Positions 42,296 to 51,596 are shown, counted from the stretch's first letter. The stretch is 64,000 bases of DNA from Luteibacter sp. (GCF_009912395.1 NZ_WNDO01000001.1:372001-436000); one strand, 5' to 3'. The notes: generated by a model not told the origin, from the letters alone. Translations and numbers: made by a program.

Positions 42296-43951
42296 TCAAT
42301 GGGACGACGTGGCCGTCTTCGGCCCCCGGGCCGCCTCGAACATACTGTGCGCCAGTTCTTCCTCGCCGTAGAGCACCTCGCTGGCACCCAGGCCCGACAG
42401 ATGGGCCACACATTCCTGCGAATGGGCACGGGCGACGATGGGCAGGTCGGGGCGGAGGGCCCGGGCGGCCCGCACGATCTGGCCACCTTCGAAAGGATCG
42501 GGAACGGCCACGATCAGGGCGCGGGCACCGGCAAGGTTCGCCTCGGCCAGCACCGGCGCGGAGGCCGCGTTGCCGATCACCACCTGCGCACGTGCGTCGT
42601 CGCGCAAGGTGCGGACGGCATCCTCGTCCGTTTCGATGACCAGGATCGGGGCACCCGCCGAAACAAGTTCGGAAAACACCCGGCGACCGACACGGCCGAA
42701 ACCGACCAGGACCGTATGGCCCTTCACGTCCGGATGCTCATCCGGTGCGTCGGCATCGTTCTTCGCCACCCACTTGTCGAGCGCAAGGAACAACAGCGGA
42801 TTGACGAGGATCGAGACGATGGCTGCCGCGAGCAAGACATCGCGGGCCTGTTCGCTAAGCAGACCCTGCGACACGCCGAGGCTGGCCAGGATGAAAGAGA
42901 ACTCGCCGATCTGCGCCAGGCTGGTGGCAATGGTGAGCGCGGTCTTGGGCGGACGACCGAAGGCGCGCACGATGGCATAGGCCGCCACCGATTTGCCAAA
43001 GATGATGATGAAGCAGGCCGCGAGCACGATCCACGGATGCTCGACCAGCACATGCGGATTGAACAGCATGCCGATGGAAACGAAGAACAACACGGCGAAC
43101 GCATCGCGCAGCGGCAGGGTTTCCTCGGCGGCCTGCTGCGAGAGCTTGGACTCGCCCATCATCATGCCGGCGAAGAACGCACCCAGTTCGAACGACACAT
43201 CGAACAGCTTCGCCGCACCGAAGGCGACGCCGAGGGCAATCGCGAGCACGGCAAGGCGGAACAGTTCGCGCGAGCCGGTGGCCGATACCGCCTGCAAGGT
43301 CCACGGAATGAGGCGCTTGCCAACGATGAGCATCACCGCGACGAACAGGCCGACCTTGCCGATCGTCCAGGCAACGGTACCCAGCAGTGCGGCGGTCGTC
43401 GGCGTCTCACCACCGTTTTCCGCGCCAAGGAATCCCCCGATGGCCGGCAGGAGCACCAGCGCCAGCACCATGGCGAGGTCTTCCACGATCAGCCAGCCCA
43501 CGGCGATGCGGCCGCGGTCGCTGTCGAGCAGGCGACGCTCTTCCATGGCCCGCAGCAGCACGACCGTACTGGCCACCGACAGGGCCAGGCCGAAGACGAA
43601 ACCCTGCGCCATCGGCCAGCCAAGCGACCAGCCCAGCAGCATGCCCAGGCCGGTTGCCACGCCCATCTGCACGGCCGCGCCGGGGATGGAGATGGCTTTC
43701 ACGGAGAGCAGGTCTTTCAGCGAGAAATGCAGGCCCACGCCGAACATGAGCAGGATCACGCCGAGGTCGGCCAGTTCCTGCGCGATATGGGCGTCGGCGA
43801 CATATCCGGGCGTGAAGGGACCGGCGACCACGCCGGCGAGCAGGTAGCCCGCGAGCACCGGCAGACGCAGCCGGTTGGCGATGGCACCGAAGATGAAGGC
43901 GAGTACAAGGCCACCGACAATGGTGGCGATGAGTGGCGTGGCGTCGTGCAT
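42296..43951 (-). CDS. KefB/YbaL-type monovalent cation:proton antiporter
   Basis: 551 residues. About 12 membrane segments of the CPA2 Na+/H+ exchanger domain (LAGYLLAGVVAGPFTPGYVA, VGWLIVEDLAMVLALVLLPA) occupy residues 1-390. A TrkA-N (Rossmann, NAD-binding) domain follows at about 405-520 with GHTVLVGFGRVGRRVFSEL, which gates transport by nucleotide or redox state. It exchanges K+ or Na+ for protons in the inner membrane. The order LxxALxxVAxxP differs from KefC and is closest to YbaL. It is a single gene, about 100 bp from the GH15 gene. Confidence 0.9.
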   Translation of the reverse strand: MHDATPLIATIVGGLVLAFIFGAIANRLRLPVLAGYLLAGVVAGPFTPGYVADAHIAQELADLGVILLMFGVGLHFSLKDLLSVKAISIPGAAVQMGVATGLGMLLGWSLGWPMAQGFVFGLALSVASTVVLLRAMEERRLLDSDRGRIAVGWLIVEDLAMVLALVLLPAIGGFLGAENGGETPTTAALLGTVAWTIGKVGLFVAVMLIVGKRLIPWTLQAVSATGSRELFRLAVLAIALGVAFGAAKLFDVSFELGAFFAGMMMGESKLSQQAAEETLPLRDAFAVLFFVSIGMLFNPHVLVEHPWIVLAACFIIIFGKSVAAYAIVRAFGRPPKTALTIATSLAQIGEFSFILASLGVSQGLLSEQARDVLLAAAIVSILVNPLLFLALDKWVAKNDADAPDEHPDVKGHTVLVGFGRVGRRVFSELVSAGAPILVIETDEDAVRTLRDDARAQVVIGNAASAPVLAEANLAGARALIVAVPDPFEGGQIVRAARALRPDLPIVARAHSQECVAHLSGLGASEVLYGEEELAHSMFEAARGPKTATSSH

Positions 43952-44334
43952 GGGCGGCTCCCTGAGTCGTCGTTGGCCGCCACCGGGAGGTCACGGCATG
44001 CACCCTCGTCATCGTCACGTCGAACGGGCGAACGTATCGAATAGGGGCTAACCCCGAAGGTTTGGGGACGGCCCCGCTTCGATGCAAGCGTCGTCGGCGA
44101 TTTTTTTCAGGCGTGGCGCGGGGTTGAGAATAACCTCAAGCTCGTAATGTGATGCAAGAGGTCGGCTGCCGTGGGAGCGGACCGTGTCCGCGAACCCTCG
44201 ACGCGGCTATCGCGAATGAGGCCATGCACAGCATACTGCGGGTATCCCGCGTCATATGCCAAATGCCGGCTGCCGCCGGATCGCGGACACGGTCCGCTCC
44301 CACCGAAAAACGGACCGGGATCGGCGGCAGGCCG
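43952..44334. other. Intergenic region with an inverted repeat of a third REP-like family
   Basis: About 383 bp with no gene recognised. It holds the inverted repeat 44171-44303 and a 7-T run near 44101-44107, the latter without a matching stem. Confidence 0.6.
44171..44303. repeat. REP-like inverted repeat, GTGGGAGCGGACC family
   Basis: GTGGGAGCGGACCGTGTCCG at the left and its complement at the right (23-bp arms ending CGCGA/TCGCG) enclose about 87 bp. The arms also contain an internal palindrome CGGACCGTGTCCG. The sequence is distinct from the GTAG family but has the same plan. Only one copy is in the window. Confidence 0.8.
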
Positions 44335-46149
44335 TTACTCCGCCTGGGTCAGCACCGCCAGGAAGTCCTTGCCGTATCGCTTGAGCTTGTTCTCACCTAC
44401 GCCGCTGATCGCACCGAGTTCGTCCTCGTCCTGCGGCAGCGAGCGGAGCATCGCCAGCAAGGTGGCGTCGTGGAAGATGACGTAGGCCGGCACGCCGTGG
44501 GTGCGTGCCAGTTCGGCGCGCACACGGCGCAGTTCGTTCCACAACGGCATCTCGATCTCCTCGATGCCCAGGGACGCACCCGACGCCGCGGGCGAGGATT
44601 TCGTGGTGCGACGGCCGCGCGCGGGACGGGCGTCCTCGCGCAGCCAGACCTTCACTTCGCCCTTAAGCACGGGGCCACTGCGCGACGACAGCCGCAGCGT
44701 GCCGTAGCCCTCGGGATCGGCCTCGATGAGCCCGGCGGCCAGCAACTGGCGGAACACCGAGCGCCACTGCGTGGCGTCCATGTCGGTGCCGACGCCGAAT
44801 ACGGTGAGGCGGTCGTGACCCATGTCACGCACGCGGTCGCCGGTTTCGCCACGCAGGATCTCGATGAGATGGCCGGCGCCGTAGCGTTGGCCACTGCGGT
44901 AGATGCATGACATCGCCTTCTGCGCAGCGACCGTGGCGTCCCAGGTCTTCGGCGGCACGAGGCAGTTGTCGCAGTTGCCGCAAGGCTGCGGATAGACCTC
45001 GCCGAAAGCTTCCAGCAGGAGCTGGCGGCGGCAGCGTGTGGCTTCCGCGTAACCGAGCAGGGCGTCGAGCTTCAGGCGCTCGATGCGCTTGCGGTCGTCG
45101 CCGGATTCGGACTGCGAGATCATCTGGCTCATCGTCACGACGTCGCCCAGGCCGTAGACCATCCAGGCTTCGGCGGCGAGGCCATCGCGCCCCGCTCGGC
45201 CGGTCTCCTGGTAATAGCCTTCCATGCTGCGCGGCAGGTCGAGGTGGGCGACGAAGCGCACGTCGGGCTTGTCGATGCCCATGCCGAAGGCCACGGTCGC
45301 CACCATCACGATGGCGTCCTCGCGCAGGAAGCGCTGCTGGTGACGCATGCGCGTGTCGCCGTCGAGGCCCGCGTGATACGGCAAGGCTTCCACGCCCGCC
45401 TCCGAAAGCCAGGCGGCGGTCTCATCCACCTTGCGGCGGCTGAGGCAGTAGATGATGCCGGCCTCGCCACGATGCGCATCGAGGAAGTCGAGCAACTGGC
45501 GGCGGCCGTTCTCGCGCGGTGCCACGCGGTAGCGGATGTTCGGGCGGTCGAAGCTGGAGACGAAGCGTCGGGCCTCCTGGAGGCCGAGCCGTTCCACGAT
45601 CTCCTCGCGGGTGCGCTCGTCGGCGGTGGCCGTGAGCGCGATGCGCGGCACTTCGGGGAAGCGCTCGTGCAGGATGGTGAGCTCGCGGTATTCCGGGCGG
45701 AAGTCGTGGCCCCATTGCGAGACGCAGTGCGCCTCGTCGATGGCGAACAGCGCGATGGGGATGCGATCGAGCAAGGCCAGAAAGCGACCGGTAAGCAGGC
45801 GCTCGGGCGCGACATAGAGCATGTCGAGCTCACCGGCGACGAGGAGGTCCTCGATCTCGCGCTGGGTGACGGCGTCCAGGCTGGAGTTGAGGTAGCGCGC
45901 CTTCACGCCCGCTTCGAGCAGGGCGTCGACCTGGTCCTGCATCAACGCGATCAGCGGCGACACGACGATGCCGGTGCCGTAACGCATGAGCGCGGGAATC
46001 TGATAGCACAGCGACTTGCCGCCACCGGTAGGCATCAGCACGAGGGCGTCGCCGCCGCCGGCCACCTCGTCGACGATCGCCTGTTGCTGGCCGCGGAACG
46101 CGGGATAACCGAATACGGAGTGGAGGAGGTCGAGAGCCTGGGACTGCAT
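44335..46149 (-). CDS. recQ: ATP-dependent DNA helicase RecQ
   Basis: 604 residues, the usual length. Helicase motifs are in order: Q-motif region ([17 protein letters not shown]), Walker A ([16 protein letters not shown]), DEAH box ([18 protein letters not shown]), motif VI ([10 protein letters not shown]). The RQC zinc-binding cysteines are in [12 protein letters not shown] and [10 protein letters not shown]. The HRDC domain ([20 protein letters not shown]) is at the C-terminus. It unwinds 3'-5' in recombination and repair of stalled forks. The ATG start at 46149 and the alkyltransferase-like gene upstream on the same strand (stop 46179) are only about 30 bp apart, so both may form one repair operon. 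Confidence 0.97.
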   Translation of the reverse strand: MQSQALDLLHSVFGYPAFRGQQQAIVDEVAGGGDALVLMPTGGGKSLCYQIPALMRYGTGIVVSPLIALMQDQVDALLEAGVKARYLNSSLDAVTQREIEDLLVAGELDMLYVAPERLLTGRFLALLDRIPIALFAIDEAHCVSQWGHDFRPEYRELTILHERFPEVPRIALTATADERTREEIVERLGLQEARRFVSSFDRPNIRYRVAPRENGRRQLLDFLDAHRGEAGIIYCLSRRKVDETAAWLSEAGVEALPYHAGLDGDTRMRHQQRFLREDAIVMVATVAFGMGIDKPDVRFVAHLDLPRSMEGYYQETGRAGRDGLAAEAWMVYGLGDVVTMSQMISQSESGDDRKRIERLKLDALLGYAEATRCRRQLLLEAFGEVYPQPCGNCDNCLVPPKTWDATVAAQKAMSCIYRSGQRYGAGHLIEILRGETGDRVRDMGHDRLTVFGVGTDMDATQWRSVFRQLLAAGLIEADPEGYGTLRLSSRSGPVLKGEVKVWLREDARPARGRRTTKSSPAASGASLGIEEIEMPLWNELRRVRAELARTHGVPAYVIFHDATLLAMLRSLPQDEDELGAISGVGENKLKRYGKDFLAVLTQAE

Positions 46150-46178
46150 CCGCGAATGCTAGCAAACCACGCCCGGTC

Positions 46179-46565
46179 TCAGCCGCCCGGCCAGCCCCAG
46201 ATCGCGCGATCGAGGTCGTGGTCGAGGCCGAACGCGCTCATCGGCACGCGACCGTCCTTCACGGTGACGCCCTCGGCTTTCAGTCGCTTGCATTGCTCGC
46301 GGTAACCGCGTGTCCCGGCAGGGATACCGATCTTTCCGTCGGAGCGCAGCACGCGATGCCATGGCAGGTCGGGACGGTTGGGCGCCTCGCCCAGCACCCG
46401 GCCGATCAATCGGGCGCGACCGGGGTAGCCGGCGCGGGCGGCGATGGCGCCGTAGCTGGCGACACGCCCACGGGGAATGGCGGCCACGGCCTGGAGGATG
46501 CGGCTCGCCCGCAGCTCGCGGGCCTCGTCGTCGTCGAGTTCATCGATCATGGGCGGGACGTGCAT
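46179..46565 (-). CDS. Alkyltransferase-like (ATL) DNA-damage recognition protein
   Basis: About 128 residues from ATG at 46565; ATG at 46550 would give 123, and neither has a clear ribosome site. The methylguanine-methyltransferase DNA-binding domain is present (VAAIPRGRVASYGAIAARAG, ARLIGRVLGEAPNR), but the active-site PCHRV reads PWHRVLRSDG: Trp replaces the acceptor Cys. This marks ATL proteins, which bind and flip alkylguanine without removing the alkyl group and hand lesions to nucleotide excision repair. It lies directly upstream of recQ. Confidence 0.88.
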   Translation of the reverse strand: MHVPPMIDELDDDEARELRASRILQAVAAIPRGRVASYGAIAARAGYPGRARLIGRVLGEAPNRPDLPWHRVLRSDGKIGIPAGTRGYREQCKRLKAEGVTVKDGRVPMSAFGLDHDLDRAIWGWPGG

Positions 46566-46622
46566 GCGAGGGAAACGAACGTGAGCGTACCATCGGGGTC
46601 CCGAAAGACGGACCCGACGGCC

Positions 46623-47027
46623 ATGCGTCACTTCGAGGCAATCCGCTCCCACCTGGGCGGCATCCACAAGCTCCGCCAGAACGAGCCCTACGTCATCAGT
46701 TTCGACGTGGCCCTGCGCGGCGGTCGGCACCAGGGCATCTACCTGGCCGAACTGGAGGACGACGACGGCCGGCGTTACCTGCGCCTGTCCACGCCCATCG
46801 GCCCGCTGGCCGGACTGGACGCCCGGCGCTGCCTGCGTTTCAACTGGGAGCAGCGCACCGGCTACCTGGCCGAGGCCGACCTGGATGGGTCGCCCTATCT
46901 GCACCTGTGCGAGAACCGGCCCTACGACTCGCTGGACGAACGCGAACTGGCGCGGTTGATCGATGTGCTGGGGGTCACGGGCGACCAGTTGGAGCAGGTC
47001 GTCAACGGCGAGGCTGACGCCCTGTAG
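46623..47027 (+). CDS. Conserved hypothetical protein, about 134 residues
   Basis: Start at ATG 46623, divergent from the ATL gene 57 bp away. Soluble, no signal peptide. Pattern of beta strands (YVISFDVALRGGRHQGIYLA, RYLRLSTPIGPLA) and a C-terminal helical part (DERELARLIDVLGVTGDQLE) recalls YbjN/CesT-like chaperone folds, but this is weak and no family is assigned. The TAG stop (47025-47027) falls in a GTAG-type REP arm. Confidence 0.65.
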   Translation: MRHFEAIRSHLGGIHKLRQNEPYVISFDVALRGGRHQGIYLAELEDDDGRRYLRLSTPIGPLAGLDARRCLRFNWEQRTGYLAEADLDGSPYLHLCENRPYDSLDERELARLIDVLGVTGDQLEQVVNGEADAL

Positions 47028-47053
47028 GGATCGCGCGCAAGCGCGCTCCTACA
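47023..47053. repeat. GTAG-type REP, single reversed arm
   Basis: A TGTAGGGATCGCGCGCAAGC-type arm ending in GCGCTCCTACA. Its TGTAG end supplies the stop codon of the hypothetical gene. A forward arm follows at 47180-47203. Confidence 0.85.
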
Positions 47054-47086
47054 ACATCCCGCAATCGTCGATGCATCCTGCAACCT

Positions 47087-47179
47087 GGCGATCAGCGAGG
47101 CCCCGCCACGTATCGCGCAACCCACCGATCGGCGATGCCCCGCCGGGTATCCGGTGTAACCCGGCGATCAGCGATGCCC
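47087..47179. repeat. 38-bp degenerate tandem repeat, about 2.4 copies
   Basis: Units at 47087-47124, 47125-47162 and a partial third from 47163 share GGCGATCAGCGA, GCCCCGCC, GTATC and AACCC at the same places. The array fills the space between two REP arms. Confidence 0.65.
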
Positions 47180-47203
47180 TGTAGGAGCGCGCTTGCGCGT
47201 GAT
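47180..47203. repeat. GTAG-type REP, single forward arm
   Basis: GTAGGAGCGCGCTTGCGCGT plus GAT, about 20 bp before the convergent Pit gene's stop. It pairs in principle with 47030-47053. Confidence 0.85.
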
Positions 47204-47225
47204 TCCCCCAAGGCATCGACCCGTA

Positions 47226-48350
47226 TCAGAAGAACAGGCGCCCCAGCTTCACCAGCCCATAGCCGATACCCGCCGTGATCGGCAGCGTAAGGATCCAGGC
47301 CCAGACCATGCGCTCCACCACCGACCAGCGGATGGCATTGAGACGCTTGGCGGCGCCCACGCCCATGATCGAGGCGGACACGTTGTGCGTGGTGGAGACC
47401 GGCACGCCCAGCATCGAGGCCGTGAGGATCACGGCCGCCGAGCTGCCCTCGGCCGCGAAGCCGTTGATCGGGTGCAGCTTGACCATCTTGTGGCCCAGGG
47501 TCTTGATGATCCGCCAGCCGCCACCGGCCGTGCCGGCCGCCATGGTCAGCGCGCAGACCACCTTCACCCACACCGGGATCGGGAAGCCGCCGGCCGCGTT
47601 GGGGTCGTGCGGGATGCGCAGGAAGTCGAGAAAGACCGGCAGGTGGTCGAACTGCCCGGCCGCCGTCGCACCGGCGAGGGCCAGCGCGATGATGCCCATG
47701 CTCTTCTGCGCGTCGTTCATGCCGTGCGACAGGCCCATGGCGCTGGCGGAGAGGATCTGCGCCTTGCCAAAGAAGCTGTTCACGAACGGCGTGCGACCCA
47801 GGCGATGCAGGAAGCCCTTGCGGCTGGAGAAGAAGCCCAGCAACGCGTAGAGCCCGCCCATGATGAGGAAACCGATCACGAAGCCCAGGAAGGGCGAGAC
47901 GATCATCGGCACGATCACCTTGGGTAGCACGCCCTTGCCGAGCCACCAGTGCTCCCCGCCCTGCCACCAGATGATCGAATGGAAGTTTCCATCGGACGCC
48001 GCCAGGGCGGCACCGCACAGGCCACCGACCAGCGCGTGGCTGGAGCTGGACGGCAGACCCAGCCACCAGGTGATGAGGTTCCAGATGGTCGCACCCAAAA
48101 GCGCGCTGATCAGCAGGTGCGAGCCGACATCGACCACGCCGGTGTCGATCAGGCCCGAGGCGATGGTGGCGGCCACGGCCGTGCCCCACAGGGCGCCGGC
48201 GAGATTGGTGACGGCCGCCAGCAGGACGGCCTGACCGGGCGTGAGTACCTTGGTGGCGACCACGGTGGCGATGGAATTCGCCGTGTCGTGGAAGCCATTG
48301 ATGTACGTGAACGCGAGGGCGATCAGGACGACCGCGAGAACCATGCTCAT
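47226..48350 (-). CDS. PitA-type inorganic phosphate transporter
   Basis: 374 residues with about ten membrane segments in two related halves. Signatures are INGFHDTANSIATVVATK near the N-terminus, LPSSSSHALVGGLCGAAL, SHGMNDAQKSMGIIALALA in the second half and GVPVSTTHNVSASIMGVG. It takes up phosphate, as a metal-phosphate complex, with protons across the inner membrane. The DUF47 gene ends 13 bp upstream, the usual partner arrangement. Confidence 0.93.
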   Translation of the reverse strand: MSMVLAVVLIALAFTYINGFHDTANSIATVVATKVLTPGQAVLLAAVTNLAGALWGTAVAATIASGLIDTGVVDVGSHLLISALLGATIWNLITWWLGLPSSSSHALVGGLCGAALAASDGNFHSIIWWQGGEHWWLGKGVLPKVIVPMIVSPFLGFVIGFLIMGGLYALLGFFSSRKGFLHRLGRTPFVNSFFGKAQILSASAMGLSHGMNDAQKSMGIIALALAGATAAGQFDHLPVFLDFLRIPHDPNAAGGFPIPVWVKVVCALTMAAGTAGGGWRIIKTLGHKMVKLHPINGFAAEGSSAAVILTASMLGVPVSTTHNVSASIMGVGAAKRLNAIRWSVVERMVWAWILTLPITAGIGYGLVKLGRLFF

Positions 48351-48363
48351 GGGACGGCCGCCG

Positions 48364-48993
48364 TCAGGAGTTCTTGAGCACGATGGAATAGACGACGTTG
48401 CCGACGTCGCGACACTTGTCGACCGCCTTCTCGACCAGCTCGAAGAGATCCTTCGCCAGCACGGCGCGGATCGGGTCGGAGCCTTCGGCGTAGAGGGTGC
48501 GGTAGGGTTCGAGCAGCAGGCGGTCGGCCTCGGATTCCAGCGCCTGGAGCTGGTCGCGGAGCTTCTTCACCGGGTCGATCTTCAGGCCGTGGCGGAGCTG
48601 GCCGATCATGGCCACCACGACATCGGCGGAGCGCTCCAGCAGGACGGCGCGCTGGCTGAAGTCGATACCCTGGAGGCGCTCGGCGACGATGATGTAGCGT
48701 TCGGCGAACTTCTCGATGGTCTTGGGAATCTTGTACAGGGCCGAGTTCAGGGCCTCGATGTCCTCGCGATCCAGCGCGGTCACGAAGGTGTTGACCAGCT
48801 CTTCGCCGATCTGGCCGTGCAGGGCCTTCTCGCGGGCGCGGGCGGTGCTGAAGGCCGCCATCACGGGCGTGCGGTCGGGCTGGGTGACCAGTTCCCGCAT
48901 GGCCTTCGCGCTCTCGCGGGCGGCTTCGGCGCTGGCCTCGAGCAGGCCATAGAACTTGTCGCCCTTACCGAAGATCGTCTGGAGTGAAAACAT
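48364..48993 (-). CDS. DUF47 (PhoU-like) phosphate transport partner
   Basis: 209 residues from ATG at 48993; the long reading frame beyond it is antisense to the next gene. All-helical, acidic, with the family opening SLQTIFGKGDKFYGLLEASA and the ALNSALYKIPKTIEKFAERY segment. DUF47 proteins are PhoU-like and encoded next to Pit transporters, where they are thought to control transporter activity or assembly. No membrane segment. Translation with Pit is likely coupled through the 13-bp gap. Confidence 0.92.
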   Translation of the reverse strand: MFSLQTIFGKGDKFYGLLEASAEAARESAKAMRELVTQPDRTPVMAAFSTARAREKALHGQIGEELVNTFVTALDREDIEALNSALYKIPKTIEKFAERYIIVAERLQGIDFSQRAVLLERSADVVVAMIGQLRHGLKIDPVKKLRDQLQALESEADRLLLEPYRTLYAEGSDPIRAVLAKDLFELVEKAVDKCRDVGNVVYSIVLKNS

Positions 48994-49099
48994 GGGGTTG
49001 CCTGGGGGGACCGTGAATAATATGACCGATATGTTACCGGACACCTTCGTGCGACCGCAGCATCCCCCCGGCACGCCGGGTCTGGTATAAGGCCCGCGC

Positions 49100-50419
49100 A
49101 TGTTCACCGAACTCCTGCTGGTCCTGCTCCTTTCCCTCGGCAACGGCTTCTTCGCCCTGTCCGAGATGTCCGTGGTCGCCTCGCGCAAGAGCCGCCTGAA
49201 GCAGATGGCACGGGACAGCCGCCGTGCCCGCACGGCCCTGCAACTTGCCGAATCCCCGGAACGCTTCCTGTCCACCGTCCAGATCGGCATGACCCTGATC
49301 ATCCTGGTCACGGGCGCCTTGGCCGGCGATCGCCTGGCGGAGCACTTCGCCGAGTTGATCCACGGCGACGGCCCGGCCTGGCTAGAGCCGTACATGCGGG
49401 TGCTGGGCTGGCTGGCCGGCTTCCTGTTGATGTCGCTGGTGCAGATCGTGATCGGCGAGCTGGTGCCCAAGCGGGCGGCCCTCACCGCGCCCGAGCGCAT
49501 CGCCTGCCAGATCGCCATGCCGATGCTGGTGATCTCGCGGATCGTGCTGCCCATGGTCTGGCTGCTCAACCACCTTTCCACCGGCATCCTGCGGCTGCTG
49601 CGCCTGCATCGGCGCGGTTCCTCGGCGGCGACGGAAGAGGAGATCCGCCTGCTGGTGGCCGAGAGCGCCGAGCAGGGCATCCTCGACAGCGACGAGCGAA
49701 ACATGGTCAACCGCGTGCTGCGCCTGGGCGACCGCGCCGTCGGCTCGGTGATGACCCCGCGCATGAAAATCGCCTGGCTGGATATCGCCGCCTCCCGCGA
49801 GGACAACCTCGAGGTGCTGCGCGCCACCCCGTATTCGCGCTATCCGGTGTACCGCCGCGACGAAAGCGAGGTGGTGGGCACGGTCGAGGTGAAATCACTC
49901 ATCCGCTCGCTGGAAGGCGGCGAGGTGGACATCTTCGCCCACATCGCCCGTCCGCTCTTCGTGCCCGCCACCGCCCGCGCCCTCGACCTGCTGGAGGCGT
50001 TTCGCGACGCCGATACCCAGTTGGCCCTGGCCGTGGACGAATATGGCGATATCGAAGGCCTCGTGACGCTCAACGACCTGCTCTCCGCCGTGGTCGGCGC
50101 CACTGCGCCGGGGGCGGACGACATCGACCAGGACGGCCCCATCATCCGTCGCGAGGACGGCAGCTGGCTGATCGACGGTTCCCTGCCCGCCGACGACTTG
50201 CGCGAGCTGCTCCAGCTCGACCGCCTACCCAACGAGGAAGAACACGATTTCCGCACGGTGGCAGGCATGGTCACTACCCAGTTCGGCCATATCCCCCATG
50301 CCGGCGAAGCCTTCGACTGGCAGGGCCATCGCTTCGAGGTGGTGGACATGGACGGCGCGCGGATCGACAAGGTGATGGTCAGCCCGACGCCATCGGCACA
50401 CGAGCCCGATCCATTGTAG
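49100..50419 (+). CDS. CNNM/CorC-HlyC-type CBS-domain membrane protein
   Basis: 439 residues. The N-terminal DUF21/CNNM membrane domain (about 1-190, segments LLLVLLLSLGNGFFALSEMS and MTLIILVTGALAGDRLAE) is followed by a CBS pair (about 205-330, VGSVMTPRMKIAWLDI, LALAVDEYGDIEGLVTLNDL) and a C-terminal transporter-associated domain (DGSLPADDLRELLQLDRLPN). Such proteins (once called hemolysins) are linked to Mg2+/Co2+ export. It is divergent from the DUF47 gene. The TAG stop (50417-50419) belongs to a GTAG-type REP arm. Confidence 0.9.
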   Translation: MFTELLLVLLLSLGNGFFALSEMSVVASRKSRLKQMARDSRRARTALQLAESPERFLSTVQIGMTLIILVTGALAGDRLAEHFAELIHGDGPAWLEPYMRVLGWLAGFLLMSLVQIVIGELVPKRAALTAPERIACQIAMPMLVISRIVLPMVWLLNHLSTGILRLLRLHRRGSSAATEEEIRLLVAESAEQGILDSDERNMVNRVLRLGDRAVGSVMTPRMKIAWLDIAASREDNLEVLRATPYSRYPVYRRDESEVVGTVEVKSLIRSLEGGEVDIFAHIARPLFVPATARALDLLEAFRDADTQLALAVDEYGDIEGLVTLNDLLSAVVGATAPGADDIDQDGPIIRREDGSWLIDGSLPADDLRELLQLDRLPNEEEHDFRTVAGMVTTQFGHIPHAGEAFDWQGHRFEVVDMDGARIDKVMVSPTPSAHEPDPL

Positions 50420-50438
50420 GAGCTCGCTTGCGCGCGAC
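50416..50438. repeat. GTAG-type REP, single forward arm
   Basis: GTAGGAGCTCGCTTGCGCGC plus GA, with one change (CTC for CGC). It overlaps the stop of the CorC-type gene. No returning arm is seen. Confidence 0.8.
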
Positions 50439-50498
50439 TCCACCGTCGTTCCCACGCAAAAGCCGATGCAGCGCTCTCGCCTTACTGGTCAACCGAGG

Positions 50499-50825
50499 CG
50501 CTGGGTTCCTGTTTTCACAGGAACGACGGGGCTGGGAGACCGTCGTTCCAGCGAACGCTGGAACCCAGCGCGGGGCGGTCGGTTGTCGCGTCGCGGCTTC
50601 CTACGCAAAAGCCGATGCGACGCCCTCGCCATGCTGGCGAACCGAGGCGCTGGGTTCCTGTTTTCACAGGAACGACGAGCACGCGATCCGTCGTTCCAGC
50701 GAACGCTGGAACCCAGCGCGATGCGATCGGTTGTCGCGTCGAGGTCCCCTACGCAAAAGCCGATGCGGCGCCCTCGCCCTACTGGCAAACCGAGGCGCTG
50801 GGTTCCTGTTTTCACAGGAACGACG
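50499..50825. repeat. Composite hairpin repeat, locus 3: tandem 148-149-bp units
   Basis: Reversed type B hairpins at 50499-50528, 50648-50677 and 50796-50825 alternate with type A hairpins at 50541-50570 and 50689-50718. Successive units are 149 and 148 bp apart and the spacers are nearly identical (CGGTTGTCGCGTCG, CTACGCAAAAGCCGATGC, CGCCCTCGCC). It fills most of the 412 bp between the CorC-type gene and trmJ and ends 6 bases before the trmJ stop. Confidence 0.92.
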
Positions 50826-50831
50826 AGCGAG

Positions 50832-51596
50832 TCAATCGCCCTTCTTCGCCATCCCCGCCATGCGCTGCGCATCGGCAAGGATGCCGTGCAGGATGCGCAG
50901 CTCGCGCAGTTCGGGACGCGCACGCAGGAACAGCTTGCGCAGTTTCAGCATGATGGTGGTGGGCGAGCGGCCCTTATGGAACTCGATATCGTCGAGGGTT
51001 TCGGCCAGATGGGTGAAGAAACGCTCCACCTGCTCGGCATCGGCCGGCACCTCGTCCGGGTCGGCCGGGGCCTCGGGCTCCTTCGCCTGCTCGGCCACCA
51101 GGGCCATGCGGATCTCGTAGGCCACCACCTGCACGGCCTGCGAAAGGTTCAACGAGCTGAAATCGTCCACACTGGGGATGCGCACCATCGCGTGGCAGCG
51201 CGACAGCTCGTCGTTCTCCAGGCCCGTACGCTCGTTGCCGAAGACCAGGGCCACCTGCTCGCCACGCCGGGCGGCGGCGATGGCCTGGGCGGCGCCCTCG
51301 CGCGGGTCCAGCTCCGGCAGGTTCACACCGCGGCGGCGGGCGGACAGGCCCAGCGCGAAGGTCGTGCCGGCCAGTCCCGAGACCAGGTCCTCATGGATGG
51401 CCGCGTTGGCCAGCACGTCGTCGGCCCCCGCCGCCAGCGCGGTCGCCTCGGGGTCGGGGAAGCGATGCGGGGCCACCAGGGTCATCCGGTCGAAGCCCAT
51501 CGTGCGGATGGCGCGGGCGGCCGAGCCGATGTTTCCCGAATGGGAGGTTCGGACGAGGACGAAGCGGAGACGGTCGTGCAGCTCGGACAGGGCCAT
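50832..51596 (-). CDS. trmJ: tRNA (cytidine/uridine-2'-O-)-methyltransferase TrmJ
   Basis: 254 residues from ATG at 51596; the much longer reading frame upstream is antisense to suhB. The SPOUT fold is shown by FVLVRTSHSGNIGSAARAIR near the N-terminus, LVFGNERTGLENDELSRC in the middle and IPSVDDFSSLNLSQAVQVVA in the knotted region. It methylates the 2'-OH of position 32 in several tRNAs. The C-terminal helical extension (about 165-250) is the usual dimer/tRNA-binding part. It is divergent from suhB. Confidence 0.93.
   Translation of the reverse strand: MALSELHDRLRFVLVRTSHSGNIGSAARAIRTMGFDRMTLVAPHRFPDPEATALAAGADDVLANAAIHEDLVSGLAGTTFALGLSARRRGVNLPELDPREGAAQAIAAARRGEQVALVFGNERTGLENDELSRCHAMVRIPSVDDFSSLNLSQAVQVVAYEIRMALVAEQAKEPEAPADPDEVPADAEQVERFFTHLAETLDDIEFHKGRSPTTIMLKLRKLFLRARPELRELRILHGILADAQRMAGMAKKGD

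Noticed and set aside
44101-44107. T-run as an intrinsic terminator
   Set aside because: No stable GC stem lies directly before it on the plus strand or after it on the minus strand.
50499-50825. CRISPR-like array of regularly spaced repeats
   Set aside because: The repeats are hairpins of two kinds in alternating orientation, and the spacers between equivalent repeats are nearly identical to each other; no cas genes are near.
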